64,000 bases of DNA from assembly GCF_014779795.1 (NCBI RefSeq), contig NZ_JACXZS010000004.1, positions 186,001 to 250,000 of the forward strand, given 5' to 3'. Under the pieces are notes generated by a model. It worked only from the letters and a program-made list of their open reading frames with translations. It did no database searches and was not told the origin of the DNA. The translations under genes were made by a program, and so were the position numbers. Numbering within the stretch: the stretch's first letter is position 1; each line of letters starts with the position of its first letter. This stretch comes from Microbacterium helvum. GTDB taxonomy: Bacteria > Actinomycetota > Actinomycetes > Actinomycetales > Microbacteriaceae. Below, piece after piece: positions 8,932 through 21,580 of this stretch.

Positions 8932-10767
8932 TCAGAACACCGGCGTGCCTGCGCGCACCAGCTGCCAGTTGACGACGTGGAAGTCGGCCGGATCGATCTC
9001 GCCCGCGGTCGAGGCGAACGCGACGATCGCCTCGCGGATCGCGACCTGGGCGTTGTAGACGACGGGAGCGGTGGCGATGTGCGGGAAGCCGCCGCCGCCG
9101 GACTGGCGGTAGTTGTTGACCGCCACGACGAACCGCTGGTCGGCCGCGACCGGCAGTCCGTCGTACGCGAGGTTCAGGATGCGCGCACCCTGGTCCTGCG
9201 AGATGTCGATGTCGTAGGTCACACCTGAGAACTGGTCGTAGTTGTAGTCGGGCGTGCCGGACGCGTTCGTCCATGCCTCGGGGGTCACCGGTGCGTCCGG
9301 AGCCACCGTGGCGAAGTACTTCGCGGAGTACTCGAGGTAGTCCTTGATCTGCGCGCCCGTAAACACCGAGGCCATGAGCGTGTTGTCGTAGATGTAGAGC
9401 CCCGCGACGTCCTTGATGGTCACCTGCCCCGCGGGGAAGGTCGCCGCGCGGTTGAACGGCGCCGCGATCGACACGATCGGGAGGGATGCCTCAGCCGTGC
9501 CCGCGATCGCCTTCGTGACGGTCTCGACCTGGACATGGTTCACGTAATCGAGGATCGCCGTGTCCTTCCAGCACGACTCCGCCGCCGACAGCACGTCGGT
9601 CGACGTCGCCACCGCCGTGTTGACGTACGCGACGACCGCGTCGTGCTGCGCCTTCACGACCGCGACGAGCGCCGGATCGTCCTCGACGGTGTTGGAGTTG
9701 AGCGTCTTCGCGGACGCCCTCACGATGCTCCACCTGCCGGCGGTGAGCGCCAGGTCCAGGTCGAAGCGGCTCACGCGCTGTCCCCACTTGCCCGGCTCGC
9801 TCATGACGACCTTGTCGCCCGTCGTGCTGTTCGCGACGATCCGCTGCGGGACGTCGTTGTGAGCGTGGCCGAACAGGATCACGTCGATGCCGGGCACCTG
9901 CTCTGCCAGCAGCGCCGACGCGTTCTCCACCGGCAGATCCGAGCCGTACGAAGACAGGCCGCTGTCGCCCGCGTGCACGCTCACGACGACCACATCCACG
10001 CCGCGGCGCCGCATCACGGGCACCCACCGAGCCGCCGATTCGATGACGTCGAGAACGTCGACACGCCCGCTCACGTTGGCCTTGTCCCAGATCACGACAC
10101 CCGGGTTCGTGAGCCCGAGCACACCGACCCGGATGGCGGGCAGCCCCCGGCCCGCGTGCATGTTCTTGATGACGAAGGGCTCGAATCGCGGCACCGCGGT
10201 CCCCGCATGGACCGCGTTGGCCGCAAGAGCCGGGGCGTCGAGCTGCGAGATCCAGTTGTCGAGGTAGCCCAGACCGTAGTTGAACTCGTGATTGCCCAGC
10301 GCGACGGCGTCGTAGCCGATCGCGTTGAACTGAGCGGCCATCGGGTGGATCGCACCCGACGTCGTCACCGGGTCGACCGTGGCGTAGTAGAACCCGAGCG
10401 GCGTGCCCTGGATCGTGTCACCGGCGTCGAACAGCAGCGTGCGGTCCGCGCCGACCTCGGCACGGACCTGGTTCACCAGCGTCGACACGCGCGCCAGACC
10501 GATCGCATTCTTGGCGCTGTCCGCGTAGGCCGCGTCCTTGTAGTAGTCCCAGTTCAGCGCGTTCGAGTGGAGGTCGGAGGTGCCGAGGATGGCGATCCTG
10601 ACGGACTTCGCGGGCGGCGCGGCTGTCGCCTTGGGGGCGCCTGCCCACCCCGCCGCCAGCAGCACGCTCGCGGCGGACGCGCTGGTGAGGAGCGTGCGAC
10701 GGCTGAAGCCCGACCGCGGCGGATCCTCCGTTCCGGGGGTGAGATCGTCGGACGCGTGGTCAGGCAT
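8932..10767 (-). CDS. Tat-exported 5'-nucleotidase / 2',3'-cyclic phosphodiesterase
   Basis: 611 aa. The N-terminus carries a twin-arginine signal (SRRTLLTSASAASVLLAAGW), then a calcineurin-like metallophosphatase domain with metal ligands in ILGTSDLHSN, DAGDTIQG, GNHEFNYG and ILFGHAHNDV. The C-terminal 5'-nucleotidase domain has NNYRQSGGGGFP, which grips the nucleobase. It probably dephosphorylates nucleotides outside the membrane to salvage phosphate and nucleosides. I chose the ATG at 10767 because GGGAG lies 6 nt upstream; the ATG at 10779 has no ribosome site. It follows ilvC but a hairpin at 10870-10905 separates them. Confidence 0.9.
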   Translation of the reverse strand: MPDHASDDLTPGTEDPPRSGFSRRTLLTSASAASVLLAAGWAGAPKATAAPPAKSVRIAILGTSDLHSNALNWDYYKDAAYADSAKNAIGLARVSTLVNQVRAEVGADRTLLFDAGDTIQGTPLGFYYATVDPVTTSGAIHPMAAQFNAIGYDAVALGNHEFNYGLGYLDNWISQLDAPALAANAVHAGTAVPRFEPFVIKNMHAGRGLPAIRVGVLGLTNPGVVIWDKANVSGRVDVLDVIESAARWVPVMRRRGVDVVVVSVHAGDSGLSSYGSDLPVENASALLAEQVPGIDVILFGHAHNDVPQRIVANSTTGDKVVMSEPGKWGQRVSRFDLDLALTAGRWSIVRASAKTLNSNTVEDDPALVAVVKAQHDAVVAYVNTAVATSTDVLSAAESCWKDTAILDYVNHVQVETVTKAIAGTAEASLPIVSIAAPFNRAATFPAGQVTIKDVAGLYIYDNTLMASVFTGAQIKDYLEYSAKYFATVAPDAPVTPEAWTNASGTPDYNYDQFSGVTYDIDISQDQGARILNLAYDGLPVAADQRFVVAVNNYRQSGGGGFPHIATAPVVYNAQVAIREAIVAFASTAGEIDPADFHVVNWQLVRAGTPVF

Positions 10768-10869
10768 GTGTTCTCCCATGGCGAGGATCACACCACGCGC
10801 GCGAGCCCCGCGACAAGAGCCGGATGATGAGGAAACTCTCAGCAACCGGAGAACGGCAGGTGACACGCA

Positions 10870-10905
10870 GAAGACCCGGCCCCCGCGAACGGGAGCCGGG
10901 CCTTC
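10870..10905 (-). terminator. Terminator after ilvC
   Basis: An 11-bp stem with one mismatch (10870-10880 with 10895-10905) lies 17 nt after the ilvC stop and ends the ilvDBNC operon. Confidence 0.65.
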
Positions 10906-10921
10906 AGCGGAGCGGATCGGG

Positions 10922-12503
<1,582 letters not shown>

Positions 12504-12506
12504 GTC

Positions 12507-14309
12507 TCAGTCCTCCATCTCGGCAAAGGCGGGCGAGTGGTCCAGCGCGTACTGGACGTAGCTGTTGCTCACACCCTGCGGCACCATCGGCCAGACCATG
12601 GCGTCCGCGCTCACGACGAAGTCGATCACGACGGGACGGTCGTTCGTCTCCAGCGCGGTCTTGATCGCGGCATCCACGTCCTCCTCCTTCTCGACGCGCA
12701 GCGCGAGGCACCCGTACGCCTCGGCCAGCTTCACGAAGTCGGGGATGCGGACCGTGCCGTGGCCGGTGTTGAGGTCGGTGTTGGAGTGGCGACCGTCGTA
12801 GAAGAGGGTCTGCCACTGGCGCACCATGCCCAGCGACGAGTTGTTGATGATCGCGACCTTGATCGGGATGTTGTTGATCGCGCAGGTCGCGAGCTCCTGA
12901 TTGGTCATCTGGAAGCATCCGTCGCCGTCGATCGCCCACACCACGCGATCGGGCTCGGCGACCTTCGCACCCATCGCCGCGGGAACGGCGTACCCCATCG
13001 TGCCGGCGCCTCCCGAGTTGAGCCAGGCGTTGGGGCGCTCGTACTTGATGAACTGCGCCGCCCACATCTGGTGCTGCCCGACGCCGGCGGCGTAGATGCC
13101 CTCGGGTCCGGTCAGCTCGCCGATGCGCTGGATCACGTACTGCGGCGCCATCAATCCGTCGGTGGGCTGCGCGTACCCCAGCGGAAACTCGTCACGCAGC
13201 CCGTCGAGGAACGACCACCACTCGGAGATGTCGGCGGACTCCCCCGCTGCCGCGGTGCGGTACGCCGCTTCCAAGTCCACCAGCACGTCCTTCAGGTCGC
13301 CCACGATCGGCACATCGGCGGTGCGGATCTTCGAGATCTCGGCCGGGTCGATGTCGACGTGGACGATCTGCGCGTGCGGCGCGAACTGCGACGCCTTGCC
13401 GGTGACGCGGTCGTCGAAGCGGGCGCCGAGCGCGACGATGAGGTCGGACTCCTGCAGGGCGAGCACCGCCGGCACCGTGCCGTGCATGCCCGGCATGCCG
13501 AGGTGCTGCGCATGCGAGTCCGGGAACGCGCCGCGCGCCATGAGCGTCGTCACGACGGGCGCTCCGGTCGCCTCGGCGAGCGTGCGCAGCTCGTCCGACG
13601 CCTGCGCGCGGATGACGCCGCCGCCGACGTACAGCACCGGCTTCTTGGCCTCGGCGATCAGCTGCGCCGCCGCCTGGATCTGCTTGCCGTGCGCCTTCGT
13701 CACCGGCCGGTAGCCCGGCAGGTCGATCTTCGGCGGCCACACGAACGGCACCTCGGTCTGCTGCGCGTCCTTCGTGATGTCGACGAGCACCGGCCCGGGG
13801 CGGCCCGTCGACGCGATCTCGAAGGCGGCGGCGATCGCGCCGGGGATGTCCTCTGCGCGCTTCACCAAGAACGAGTGCTTGGTGATCGGCATGGTGATGC
13901 CGACGATGTCGGCCTCTTGGAAGGCATCCGTCCCCATGAGGGTCGAGAAGACCTGACCGGTGATGCACACGATCGGCACCGAGTCCATGTACGCGTCGGC
14001 GATGGCGGTCACGAGGTTGGTCGCACCGGGACCGGACGTCGCGATCGCCACGCCGGTCTTGTTGGACGACGACGCGTAGCCCTGGGCGGCGTGGCCCGCG
14101 CCCTGCTCGTGGCGCACCAGGATGTGGCGCACGGCCTCGGCGTCCATGAGCGGGTCGTACACGGGCATGATGGCGCCGCCCGGCAGCCCGAAGACGTCAG
14201 TGACGCCCAGGAGCTCGAGCGAGCGGACGACCGCTTCTGCGCCCGTGAGCACGGGCGCAGAAGCGGTGCGGGCTGGCGGCCGGGGAACGGCGGCGGTGTC
14301 GGCTGACAT
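12507..14309 (-). CDS. ilvB: Acetolactate synthase large subunit
   Basis: This is the TPP- and FAD-dependent enzyme joining two pyruvates, or pyruvate and 2-ketobutyrate. 600 aa from the ATG at 14309, which follows AGAGGA at 6 nt; an open extension upstream lacks a start signal. The N-terminal TPP-pyrimidine domain contains [16 protein letters not shown] and the catalytic Glu in [15 protein letters not shown] central FAD/DHAP-synthase-like domain and a C-terminal TPP-diphosphate domain ([19 protein letters not shown]) follow. It pairs with IlvN, encoded directly downstream. Confidence 0.95.
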   Translation of the reverse strand: MSADTAAVPRPPARTASAPVLTGAEAVVRSLELLGVTDVFGLPGGAIMPVYDPLMDAEAVRHILVRHEQGAGHAAQGYASSSNKTGVAIATSGPGATNLVTAIADAYMDSVPIVCITGQVFSTLMGTDAFQEADIVGITMPITKHSFLVKRAEDIPGAIAAAFEIASTGRPGPVLVDITKDAQQTEVPFVWPPKIDLPGYRPVTKAHGKQIQAAAQLIAEAKKPVLYVGGGVIRAQASDELRTLAEATGAPVVTTLMARGAFPDSHAQHLGMPGMHGTVPAVLALQESDLIVALGARFDDRVTGKASQFAPHAQIVHVDIDPAEISKIRTADVPIVGDLKDVLVDLEAAYRTAAAGESADISEWWSFLDGLRDEFPLGYAQPTDGLMAPQYVIQRIGELTGPEGIYAAGVGQHQMWAAQFIKYERPNAWLNSGGAGTMGYAVPAAMGAKVAEPDRVVWAIDGDGCFQMTNQELATCAINNIPIKVAIINNSSLGMVRQWQTLFYDGRHSNTDLNTGHGTVRIPDFVKLAEAYGCLALRVEKEEDVDAAIKTALETNDRPVVIDFVVSADAMVWPMVPQGVSNSYVQYALDHSPAFAEMED

Positions 14310-14356
14310 GAAGGGATCCTCTGATTCCTGTCGGAGGGATGTCGGACGCCAGGAGC

Positions 14357-16078
14357 TCAACCGGTCGTCGCGCCCTCCGCAGCGGAGCGCACGAGACGGG
14401 AGTACTTGGCAAGGACGCCACGGGTATAGCGCGGGGGAAGCGGCTCCCAGCCAGAGTGGCGGGAGCTCAGCTCGGTCTCATCGACGAGTAGGTCGAGAGT
14501 GCGAGCCGCGATATCGACCCGTATCAGATCACCATCGCGCACGAAGGCGATGGGACCAGCGTCCACCGCTTCGGGTGCTATGTGGCCGATGCACAGGCCG
14601 GTTGTGCCGCCTGAGAATCGTCCGTCCGTCAAGAGTAGTACATCTTTTCCGAGCCCTGCGCCCTTGATGGCCGCGGTGATCGCGAGCATCTCGCGCATGC
14701 CGGGGCCGCCCTTGGGGCCCTCGTAACGGATGACCACGACGTCGCCCGCGGTGATCTCGCCGGCTTCGAGTGCGTCCATCGCGGCGCGCTCGCGCTCGAA
14801 CACGCGGGCGGGTCCTTCGAACACGGTGGCGTCGAAGCCGGCCGTCTTGACCACCGCGCCCTCGGGGGCGAGCGAGCCGTGGAGGATCGTCAGGCCGCCG
14901 GTGGCGTGGATCGGGTCGTCGAAGCGGTGGATGACCTTGCCGTCGACCGGCTGCGGGTCGAGCTCGGCGAGGTTCTCGGCGAGCGTCTTGCCGGTCACGG
15001 TGAGGGCATCCCCGTGCAGCAGGCCCTCGTCGAGCATCGCCTTCATGATGACCGGGATGCCGCCGTGGCGGTCGACGTCGTTCATGACGTACTTGCCGAA
15101 CGGCTTCATGTCGGCCACGTGGGGCACCTTGTCGCCGATGCGGTTGAAGTCGTGCAGGCTCAGCTCGACCTCGGCCTCGCGCGCGATCGCGAGCAGGTGG
15201 AGCACGACGTTCGTCGAGCCGCCGAGCGCCATCGCGAGGGCGATCGCGTTCTCGAACGCCTCCTTCGTGAGGATGTCGCGCGTCGTGATGCCCTGACGCA
15301 GCAGGTTCACGACCGCCTCGCCCGAGCGGTGGGCGAAGTAGTCGCGGCGGCGGTCCGCCGAGGGCGGCGCTGCCGAGCCCGGCAGGCTGAGACCGAGCGC
15401 CTCGGCCACCGACGCCATGGTGTTGGCGGTGTACATGCCGCCGCACGCGCCCTCACCCGGGGCGATGGCGCACTCGATGCGCTTGAGGTCGGCCTCGCTC
15501 ATCTTGCCCGCGAGACACGCGCCGACGGCCTCGAACGAGTCGATGATCGTGACGTCCTTCTCGGTGCCGTCCGAGAGCTTGACCCAGCCCGGTGCGATCG
15601 AACCGGCATAGAGGAACACGCTCGACAGGTCGAGGCGGGCCGACGCCATGAGCATGCCGGGGATCGACTTGTCGCAGCCGGCGAGCAGCACCGAGCCGTC
15701 GAGGCGCTCGGCCATGATGACGGTCTCGACCGAGTCGGCGATGACCTCGCGCGAGACGAGCGAGAAGTGCATGCCCTCGTGACCCATCGAGATGCCGTCC
15801 GATACCGAGATGGTGCCGAACTGCAGCGGGTAGCCGCCGCCGGCGTGCACGCCCTCTTTGGCGCCCTGCGCGAGGCGGTCCAGGCTCAGGTTGCACGGGG
15901 TGATCTCGTTCCAGCTGGACGCGATGCCGATCTGGGGCTTGTCCCAGTCCTCGTCGCCCATCCCGACGGCGCGGAGCATTCCGCGCGAGGTCGTCGCTTC
16001 GATGCCGTCGGTGACGACGCGACTGCGAGGCTTGATGTCGATGGAGTTATCAGCTGCGGGTGAATCGGGCTGGGCCAT
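14357..16078 (-). CDS. ilvD: Dihydroxy-acid dehydratase
   Basis: This Fe-S enzyme dehydrates dihydroxyisovalerate and dihydroxymethylvalerate to the keto acids that IlvE aminates. 573 aa. Cluster cysteines sit in [11 protein letters not shown] and [14 protein letters not shown]. The conserved C-terminal [19 protein letters not shown] is intact. The ATG at 16078 has no ribosome site; TAGACT lies 6 nt upstream, so the transcript probably starts at the ATG itself. It is the first gene of the ilv operon and lies 48 nt after otsB on the same strand. A short stretch around 14600-14660 is lower in GC and has unusual codons for this gene. Confidence 0.95.
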   Translation of the reverse strand: MAQPDSPAADNSIDIKPRSRVVTDGIEATTSRGMLRAVGMGDEDWDKPQIGIASSWNEITPCNLSLDRLAQGAKEGVHAGGGYPLQFGTISVSDGISMGHEGMHFSLVSREVIADSVETVIMAERLDGSVLLAGCDKSIPGMLMASARLDLSSVFLYAGSIAPGWVKLSDGTEKDVTIIDSFEAVGACLAGKMSEADLKRIECAIAPGEGACGGMYTANTMASVAEALGLSLPGSAAPPSADRRRDYFAHRSGEAVVNLLRQGITTRDILTKEAFENAIALAMALGGSTNVVLHLLAIAREAEVELSLHDFNRIGDKVPHVADMKPFGKYVMNDVDRHGGIPVIMKAMLDEGLLHGDALTVTGKTLAENLAELDPQPVDGKVIHRFDDPIHATGGLTILHGSLAPEGAVVKTAGFDATVFEGPARVFERERAAMDALEAGEITAGDVVVIRYEGPKGGPGMREMLAITAAIKGAGLGKDVLLLTDGRFSGGTTGLCIGHIAPEAVDAGPIAFVRDGDLIRVDIAARTLDLLVDETELSSRHSGWEPLPPRYTRGVLAKYSRLVRSAAEGATTG

Positions 16079-16126
16079 TGTTGAAGTCTATTCCCGGTCA
16101 GACACCCGCTCGTCCGGCATGACGAC

Positions 16127-16906
16127 TCAGTCGAGGGCGCGCGTTCGGTCCTCGGCGAGTCGGTTCAGAAGCGCCGCGAGCGCCGCGATGTCGGGCACCC
16201 GTACCGCGGCCGCGGACGGCCCGTCGCCCACGCGCACGCCGAGGTCGTCGGGGCCGAGGCTCGCGATCGCGTCCTCGTCGGTGACGTCGTCGCCCGCGAA
16301 CAGCACGGCCGTCGCCCCGACGCGTTCCCGCAGCTCGGCGACGGCGGAGTCCTTGCCCTCGTGGCGGAACGCGAACTCGACGATGTTGTGGCCGGTGCGG
16401 CGGCGCCAGTGCGGCGCCTCGGACGCCACCAGCTCGTCGACGACCCGGTTCGCCTCGGCCGCGTCGGCGGCGTTCGCCCGTCGCGTGTGGACGCCGAAGC
16501 CGAAGGTCTTCGGCTCGATCCAGACGCCGTCCAGATGCGAGGTGGCGCGCTCGGCGTGCGCGCGCAGCGTGTCGCGCACGCGCACGTCCGCCTCGGCCTC
16601 GCCGTGGCTGACCAGCCCTTCCCCGGGGGTCCAGAACTCCGCCCCGTGCGAGCCCGCCAGCAGCACGCGGGCATCGTCACCGTGCTCGGCGATGACTCGC
16701 AGGTCGACCAGGCTCCTCCCCGACACGAACGCGACCACCGTCTCGGGGGCCGCGACCAGGGCGTCGACGGCGACGCGCGCGGCCGGCAGCATCCGCGCGT
16801 CCATCGGCTCGTCCTCCAAAGGCGAGAGCGTGCCGTCGAAGTCCAGCGCGACGAGCAGGCGATCGGATGCCGCCAGCCGGCCGATCGCGTCCTCCGGCGC
16901 CGTCAC
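16127..16906 (-). CDS. otsB: Trehalose-6-phosphate phosphatase
   Basis: This enzyme removes phosphate from trehalose-6-phosphate, giving trehalose. 259 aa, HAD superfamily: LDFDGTLSPL (nucleophile D22, acid/base D24), VSGRS (motif II), and GDDVTDEDA (Mg2+ ligands) near the C-terminus. The GTG start at 16906 overlaps the otsA stop (GTGA), so it is coupled to otsA. Confidence 0.92.
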   Translation of the reverse strand: MTAPEDAIGRLAASDRLLVALDFDGTLSPLEDEPMDARMLPAARVAVDALVAAPETVVAFVSGRSLVDLRVIAEHGDDARVLLAGSHGAEFWTPGEGLVSHGEAEADVRVRDTLRAHAERATSHLDGVWIEPKTFGFGVHTRRANAADAAEANRVVDELVASEAPHWRRRTGHNIVEFAFRHEGKDSAVAELRERVGATAVLFAGDDVTDEDAIASLGPDDLGVRVGDGPSAAAVRVPDIAALAALLNRLAEDRTRALD

Positions 16907-18423
16907 GCGCGGCCGCTGTTCTTCTTCGCCCGGCGCGCTTCGTCGAGCGCGTCGAGGAACGAGCGGGACCATCGGTCGACGTCGTGCTCGAGCACCTTCT
17001 TGCGCAGCGCCCGCATGCGGCGGCCCTGCTCGCCGGCCGGCATCTCGATCGCCCGCATGATGGCCTCCTTCATGCCGCCGATGTCGTGCGGATTGATGCG
17101 GATCGCGCTGGAGAGCTCGTCGGCGGCGCCGGCGAACTCGCTCAGCACGAGCACGCCGCGGTTGTCGGTGCGGGTGGCGACGTACTCCTTCGCCACGAGG
17201 TTCATGCCGTCGCGCAGCGCGGTGACGAGCATCACGTCTGCGGCGAGGAAGAGGGCGACCATCTCTTCGCGCGGGTACGCCTGGTGCAGATAGCGGATCG
17301 CGGTGTGGCCCATGGTGTCGTAGTCGCCGTTGATGCGCCCCACCGTGAGCTCGATCTCGTCGCGCAGCTGCATGTACGCGTCGACGCGCTCCCGGCTGGG
17401 GCTCGCGACCTGCACGAGGGTCACGTCCTCGACGTTCACGCGGCCGTCCTCGAGCAGCTCGCCGAAGGCCTTGAGCCGGTGCCGGATGCCCTTCGTGTAG
17501 TCGAGGCGGTCGACCCCGAGCAGGATCTTCTTCGGGTTGCCGAGGCTCTCGCGGATCTCGGCCGCGCGCGCCTTGATGTCGGGGCGTCCGGCGAGTTCGA
17601 TGTACGACGACGTGTCGATCGAGATCGGGAACGCCTTGGCGAGCGCGTTGCGCGTGGTGCCGTCGGCCTGCGGGACGGTGATGCCCGTGGCCTTCGTCTG
17701 GTACCGCAGCTGGCGCCGGACGGCGCGTGCGAAGTTGCCGGCATCCGCCACCCGCTGAAAGCCGATGACGTCGGCGCCGAGCAGTCCCTCGAGCACCTGG
17801 CGCCGCCACGGCAGCTGGGAGTACAAGCCGTATGCCGGGAAGGGAATGTGGTGGAAGTACCCGATCGTCAGGTCGGGTCGAGCCTCGCGGAGCATGGCGG
17901 GGACGAGCTGCAGCTGATAGTCCTGCACCCAGACCGTCGCGCCCTCTGCCGCCACCGACGCGGCCGCCTCGGCGAATCGGCGGTTGACGCGGACGTAGGC
18001 GTCCCACCACACGCGGCGATACCGGGGCGGCGAGATGACGTCGTGGTACAGCGGCCAGAACGTGTCGTTCGACATGCCCTCGTAGTAGTTCTCGATCTCG
18101 TCGGCGGTGAGCGAGACCGGCACGAGGTACGTGCCCTCGAACTCGAAGGGGTCCACCTCGATGTCGGGCTGACCGGGCCACCCCACCCAGGCCCCGTCGG
18201 CGCGACGCATGACCGGCTCGAGCGCGGTGACCAGCCCGCCCGGCGAACGCCGCCACTCCGAGTCGCTGTCCGGCTCGACCACGCGGTCCACCGGCAGGCG
18301 GTTGGCCACGACCACGAGATCCGCCCGGCGATCGCTCTCGGAGGCCTCGCCCTCGGGGGTGGAGCCGGCGCGCGGCCCGTTCGATCCGGACGGGTTCGGC
18401 TCGGCTGCTCTGGGCGGTGTCAC
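16903..18423 (-). CDS. otsA: Trehalose-6-phosphate synthase
   Basis: This GT20 glycosyltransferase makes trehalose-6-phosphate from UDP-glucose (or another NDP-glucose) and glucose-6-phosphate. 506 aa. After a 30-residue polar leader come LVVVANRLPVDR, DYQLQLVPAMLR, LGVDRLDYTKGI and the C-terminal DGMNLVAKEYVAT, which bind the donor. The GTG start at 18423 has AGGAG 4 nt upstream. It forms a two-gene trehalose unit with otsB, typical for osmotic and desiccation stress. Confidence 0.94.
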   Translation of the reverse strand: MTPPRAAEPNPSGSNGPRAGSTPEGEASESDRRADLVVVANRLPVDRVVEPDSDSEWRRSPGGLVTALEPVMRRADGAWVGWPGQPDIEVDPFEFEGTYLVPVSLTADEIENYYEGMSNDTFWPLYHDVISPPRYRRVWWDAYVRVNRRFAEAAASVAAEGATVWVQDYQLQLVPAMLREARPDLTIGYFHHIPFPAYGLYSQLPWRRQVLEGLLGADVIGFQRVADAGNFARAVRRQLRYQTKATGITVPQADGTTRNALAKAFPISIDTSSYIELAGRPDIKARAAEIRESLGNPKKILLGVDRLDYTKGIRHRLKAFGELLEDGRVNVEDVTLVQVASPSRERVDAYMQLRDEIELTVGRINGDYDTMGHTAIRYLHQAYPREEMVALFLAADVMLVTALRDGMNLVAKEYVATRTDNRGVLVLSEFAGAADELSSAIRINPHDIGGMKEAIMRAIEMPAGEQGRRMRALRKKVLEHDVDRWSRSFLDALDEARRAKKNSGRA

Positions 18424-18554
18424 GGCACTCCTGACGGTTCGTGGACGGCATGCTCAGGCTAACAGCGAGGCTCCGCGGCCCATCGTCCCTTGACGCGCGG
18501 GGTCTCACGTGTCAAGGGCAGACCGGCCACCGTGGCTCGCGCTAACGTTGCGGC

Positions 18555-18809
18555 ATGCGCAAGTACCTCTTCGGCACCGGCATCATCACGGCGTTCACGG
18601 GAGGCCTCACGCTGCTGCGCGCGCTGCGCGAGAACGAGCCGTTCACGTGGCGCACCGCACTGGCGTGGGCGAGCTGGGGCATCTCGCTGGCGCTCGCGAT
18701 CGGGGCGATCGTCGACGTCCGCCGCGCGTCGCGCGGGTACCTCGTCGCGGGCGACTCCCCCGTTCACGGCCACGAGAAGAAGCTGCTGAAGCGGCGCCTC
18801 GACGGCTGA
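18555..18809 (+). CDS. Small two-helix membrane protein
   Basis: 84 aa with two hydrophobic stretches (about residues 5-22 and 36-55) and a basic C-terminus (HEKKLLKRRLDG). There is no ribosome site; TAACGT lies 6 nt before the ATG, which suggests a leaderless transcript. It is divergent from otsA across a 131-nt gap that holds an 8-bp inverted repeat (CCCTTGAC 18487-18494 / 18511-18518). Function is unknown; the two-helix layout alone does not define a family. Confidence 0.65.
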   Translation: MRKYLFGTGIITAFTGGLTLLRALRENEPFTWRTALAWASWGISLALAIGAIVDVRRASRGYLVAGDSPVHGHEKKLLKRRLDG

Positions 18810-18825
18810 GGTCGTCACACAGCGA

Positions 18826-18861
18826 GAGAGTGGATGCCGTGGCGTGACGGCATCCACTCTC
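18826..18861. terminator. Perfect hairpin terminator containing paired GGATGCC
   Basis: A 15-bp perfect stem (18826-18840 with 18847-18861) closes a 6-nt loop between convergent genes. Each arm contains the heptamer GGATGCC in inverted orientation. It can end transcription from both sides. Confidence 0.8.
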
Positions 18862-18880
18862 CCTGTCTCTGTGCCCCGCG

Positions 18881-20065
18881 TCAGCGCGTGAGGATGAGCG
18901 CGTCGCCCTGACCGCCGCCGCCGCACAGCGCGATCGCCGCGATGCCGCCGCCGCGGCGGACGAGCTCATGGACCGCGTGGACCACCAGCCGGTTGCCCGA
19001 CGCCCCGATCGGGTGCCCGATGGCGATGCCGCCGCCGTGCGGGTTGACGACATCGTCGGCCAGTCCCAGCTCGCGCTGCGATCGCGCGACGACAGCGCCG
19101 AACGCCTCGTTGATCTCGACGAGGTCGAGGTCGGCCGGGCTGATCCCCTGCTTCGCGCACGCCTTCTCGATCGCGCGCGCCGGCTGGGCGTGCAGCGAGT
19201 TGTCGGGGCCGGCGACCTGACCCGACGCGCCGACGACGGCCAGCACGGGCCAGCCGTTCGCGTCGGCGTGCGAGCGCGTCGTGAGCACGACCGCCGAGGC
19301 GCCGTCCGAGATCTGCGACGAGTTGCCCGCGGTGATCGAGCCGCCGGAGGCGAACGCGGGGCGCAGTCCCGCCAGGGTGTCGACGGTGGTCTCGGGGCGG
19401 ATGCCCTCGTCTTTCGTGACGATCACCGGGTCCCCCTTGCGCTGCGGGATCTCGACCGCCACGATCTCGGCGTCGAAGATCCCCGCCTGCTGCGCGGCGG
19501 CCGCGCGCTGGTGCGAGCGGGCGGCGACGGCGTCCTGATCCTCACGCGTGACCTCGAACCGCTCGTTGTGCCGCTCGGTCGAGGCACCCATGCTCTCGGC
19601 GTCGTACGCGTCGGTGAGCCCGTCGTACGCCATGTGGTCGAGCACCTCGACCGACCCGTACGCCCAGCCCTCGCGTGAGCCCATCAGCAGGTGCGGTGAG
19701 CGGGTCATCGACTCCATGCCGGCCGCCACGACGACGGTCGCGTCGCCGACGGCGATCATGCGGGCACCGTCGATGATGGCGGTCAGGCCGGAGAGGCACA
19801 CCTTGTTCACCGAACCGGAATGGACGTCCCACGGGATGCCGGCGCCCACGGCCGCCTGACGGGCGGGGTTCTGGCCGGCCCCGGCGGCGAGCACCTGGCC
19901 GACCAGCACGGCGTCCACGGCGTCGGCGGGGATCCCGCCCTGCTCGAGCGCGCCGCGGATGGCGGCGCTGCCGAGCTGCACGGCGGTGAGCGGCGCGAGC
20001 TGGCCCTTGAGCCGCCCCTGTGGGGTGCGGGCGGCGGCGACGATGACGATGTCGTCGTGGTTCAT
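18881..20065 (-). CDS. Acetyl-CoA C-acetyltransferase (thiolase)
   Basis: This enzyme cleaves acetoacetyl-CoA to two acetyl-CoA, or the reverse. 394 aa, the normal thiolase length. The active-site Cys90 lies in [12 protein letters not shown], the catalytic His in [14 protein letters not shown] and the second Cys in [11 protein letters not shown]. The ATG at 20065 overlaps the stop of the CoA-transferase beta gene (ATGA). Sequence features favour a short-chain acetyl-CoA acetyltransferase over a 3-oxoadipyl-CoA thiolase, but this is a judgement by eye. Confidence 0.9.
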   Translation of the reverse strand: MNHDDIVIVAAARTPQGRLKGQLAPLTAVQLGSAAIRGALEQGGIPADAVDAVLVGQVLAAGAGQNPARQAAVGAGIPWDVHSGSVNKVCLSGLTAIIDGARMIAVGDATVVVAAGMESMTRSPHLLMGSREGWAYGSVEVLDHMAYDGLTDAYDAESMGASTERHNERFEVTREDQDAVAARSHQRAAAAQQAGIFDAEIVAVEIPQRKGDPVIVTKDEGIRPETTVDTLAGLRPAFASGGSITAGNSSQISDGASAVVLTTRSHADANGWPVLAVVGASGQVAGPDNSLHAQPARAIEKACAKQGISPADLDLVEINEAFGAVVARSQRELGLADDVVNPHGGGIAIGHPIGASGNRLVVHAVHELVRRGGGIAAIALCGGGGQGDALILTR

Positions 20066-20727
20066 GATTCCTCCTTGACGGTCGCAGTGAGCGCCTCCGC
20101 GACGCGCAGCTCGGGTTCGGTCGCGGCGATGACCTCTTCCACCGTGACCCCGGGGGCGGTCTCGACCAGCACGAGTCCGTCATCCGTCACGTCGATGACC
20201 GCGAGGTCGGTGATGATGCGGTCCACGACGCCACGGCCGGTGAGCGGCAGCGAGCACTCGTTCACGATCTTCGCCGAGCCGTCCTTGGCGACGTGCTCCA
20301 TGAGCACGATGACCTTCGCGGCGCCGTGGACGAGGTCCATCGCGCCGCCCGGGCCCTTGACCATCTTGCCGGGGATCATCCAGTTCGCGAGGTCGCCGTT
20401 CGCAGACACCTGCATGGCGCCGAGGATCGCCGCGTCGATCTTGCCGCCGCGGATCATGCCGAAGCTCGTCGCCGAGTCGAAGAACGCCGCACCCGGCAGC
20501 GTCGTGACCGTCTCTTTGCCGGCGTTGATGAGGTCGGGGTCGACGTTCTGCTCGGTCGGGTACGGGCCGACCCCCAGGATGCCGTTCTCGGACTGCAGCA
20601 CAACGGTGACGCCGTCCGGCACGTAGTTCGGCACGAGCGTCGGCAGACCGATGCCGAGGTTGACATAGGCGCCGTCGGCGAGCTCACGGGCCGCACGGGC
20701 GGCCATCTCTGTGCGGGTGAGTGCCAT
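20062..20727 (-). CDS. scoB: 3-oxoacid CoA-transferase subunit B
   Basis: 221 aa. [18 protein letters not shown] near residue 22 and the Glu-containing [14 protein letters not shown] (catalytic Glu of family I CoA-transferases) identify the beta subunit. It transfers CoA from succinyl-CoA to acetoacetate or a similar 3-oxoacid. The start at 20727 lies 1 nt after the subunit A stop and the stop overlaps the thiolase start: a tight three-gene operon. Confidence 0.92.
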   Translation of the reverse strand: MALTRTEMAARAARELADGAYVNLGIGLPTLVPNYVPDGVTVVLQSENGILGVGPYPTEQNVDPDLINAGKETVTTLPGAAFFDSATSFGMIRGGKIDAAILGAMQVSANGDLANWMIPGKMVKGPGGAMDLVHGAAKVIVLMEHVAKDGSAKIVNECSLPLTGRGVVDRIITDLAVIDVTDDGLVLVETAPGVTVEEVIAATEPELRVAEALTATVKEES

Positions 20728-20728
20728 C

Positions 20729-21514
20729 TCAGGCTCCTTCCGTGGTCGCGGGGGCCGCGATGGTGCGTCGCTCGATGCGCTTCTCGATGCCCGTGCCGAC
20801 CTCGACGATGCGGTGCACGTAGATGCCGGGAAGGTGGATGCTGTCAGGGTCGAGTTCGCCGGGCTCCACGAGCTCCTCCACCTGCGCGATGCACACGCGC
20901 CCCGCCATCGCCGCGAGCGGGTTGAAGTTGCGCGCGGCCTTGTTGAAGACGAGATTGCCGTGCCGATCCCCACGCAGCGCGTGGACGAGAGAGAAGTCGG
21001 TGACGATCGCCTCTTCGAGCACGAAGTCCCGCGGCGTGCCGCCGACCTCGAACGTGCGCACGTCCTTGACCGGCGACGCGACGGCGATGCTGCCGTCCGC
21101 CGCGTACTTGCGCGGCAGACCGCCCTCGGCGACCTGCGTGCCGACCCCCGTCTGCGTGTAGAACGCGGCGATGCCCGAGCCGCCGGCGCGGAGCTTCTCG
21201 GCGAGGGTGCCCTGCGGAGTCAGCTCGAGCTCCAGCTCGCCCGACAGGAACTGCCGCTCGAACTCCTTGTTCTCGCCCACGTACGACGACGTCATCTTGC
21301 TGATGCGCTTGGCGTTCAGCAGCACGCCGAGCCCCCAGTCGTCCACGCCGCAGTTGTTGCTGACGATGCGCAGCTCGCCGGTGCCCTGCGCGAGCAGCGC
21401 CTCGATGAGGGCGATGGGGTTGCCCGACAGACCGAACCCTCCCACCGCAAGAGACGCCCCGTCGGGGATGTCGGCGACGGCCTCGGCCGCCGAGCCCCAC
21501 GTCTTGTCGATCAC
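20729..21514 (-). CDS. scoA: 3-oxoacid CoA-transferase subunit A
   Basis: 261 aa. [20 protein letters not shown] is the alpha-subunit glycine-rich loop. The GTG at 21514 follows AGGAG by 5 nt; another GTG two codons upstream overlaps that ribosome site and is less likely. It is the first gene of the scoA-scoB-thiolase operon, divergent from an IclR regulator. Likely substrates are acetoacetate (ketone bodies) or 3-oxoadipate. Confidence 0.9.
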   Translation of the reverse strand: MIDKTWGSAAEAVADIPDGASLAVGGFGLSGNPIALIEALLAQGTGELRIVSNNCGVDDWGLGVLLNAKRISKMTSSYVGENKEFERQFLSGELELELTPQGTLAEKLRAGGSGIAAFYTQTGVGTQVAEGGLPRKYAADGSIAVASPVKDVRTFEVGGTPRDFVLEEAIVTDFSLVHALRGDRHGNLVFNKAARNFNPLAAMAGRVCIAQVEELVEPGELDPDSIHLPGIYVHRIVEVGTGIEKRIERRTIAAPATTEGA

Positions 21515-21580
21515 ATGCACTCCTTCGTTCCGGATCCCCCTCATCCTCATCCCGGGGCCCCGCCGGACGCGAGTCACCGC

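Noticed and set aside
18881..21514. 3-oxoadipate pathway genes pcaIJF
   Set aside because: CoA-transferase, thiolase and IclR fit, but the thiolase looks like an acetyl-CoA acetyltransferase and no other protocatechuate gene is nearby. Not excluded.
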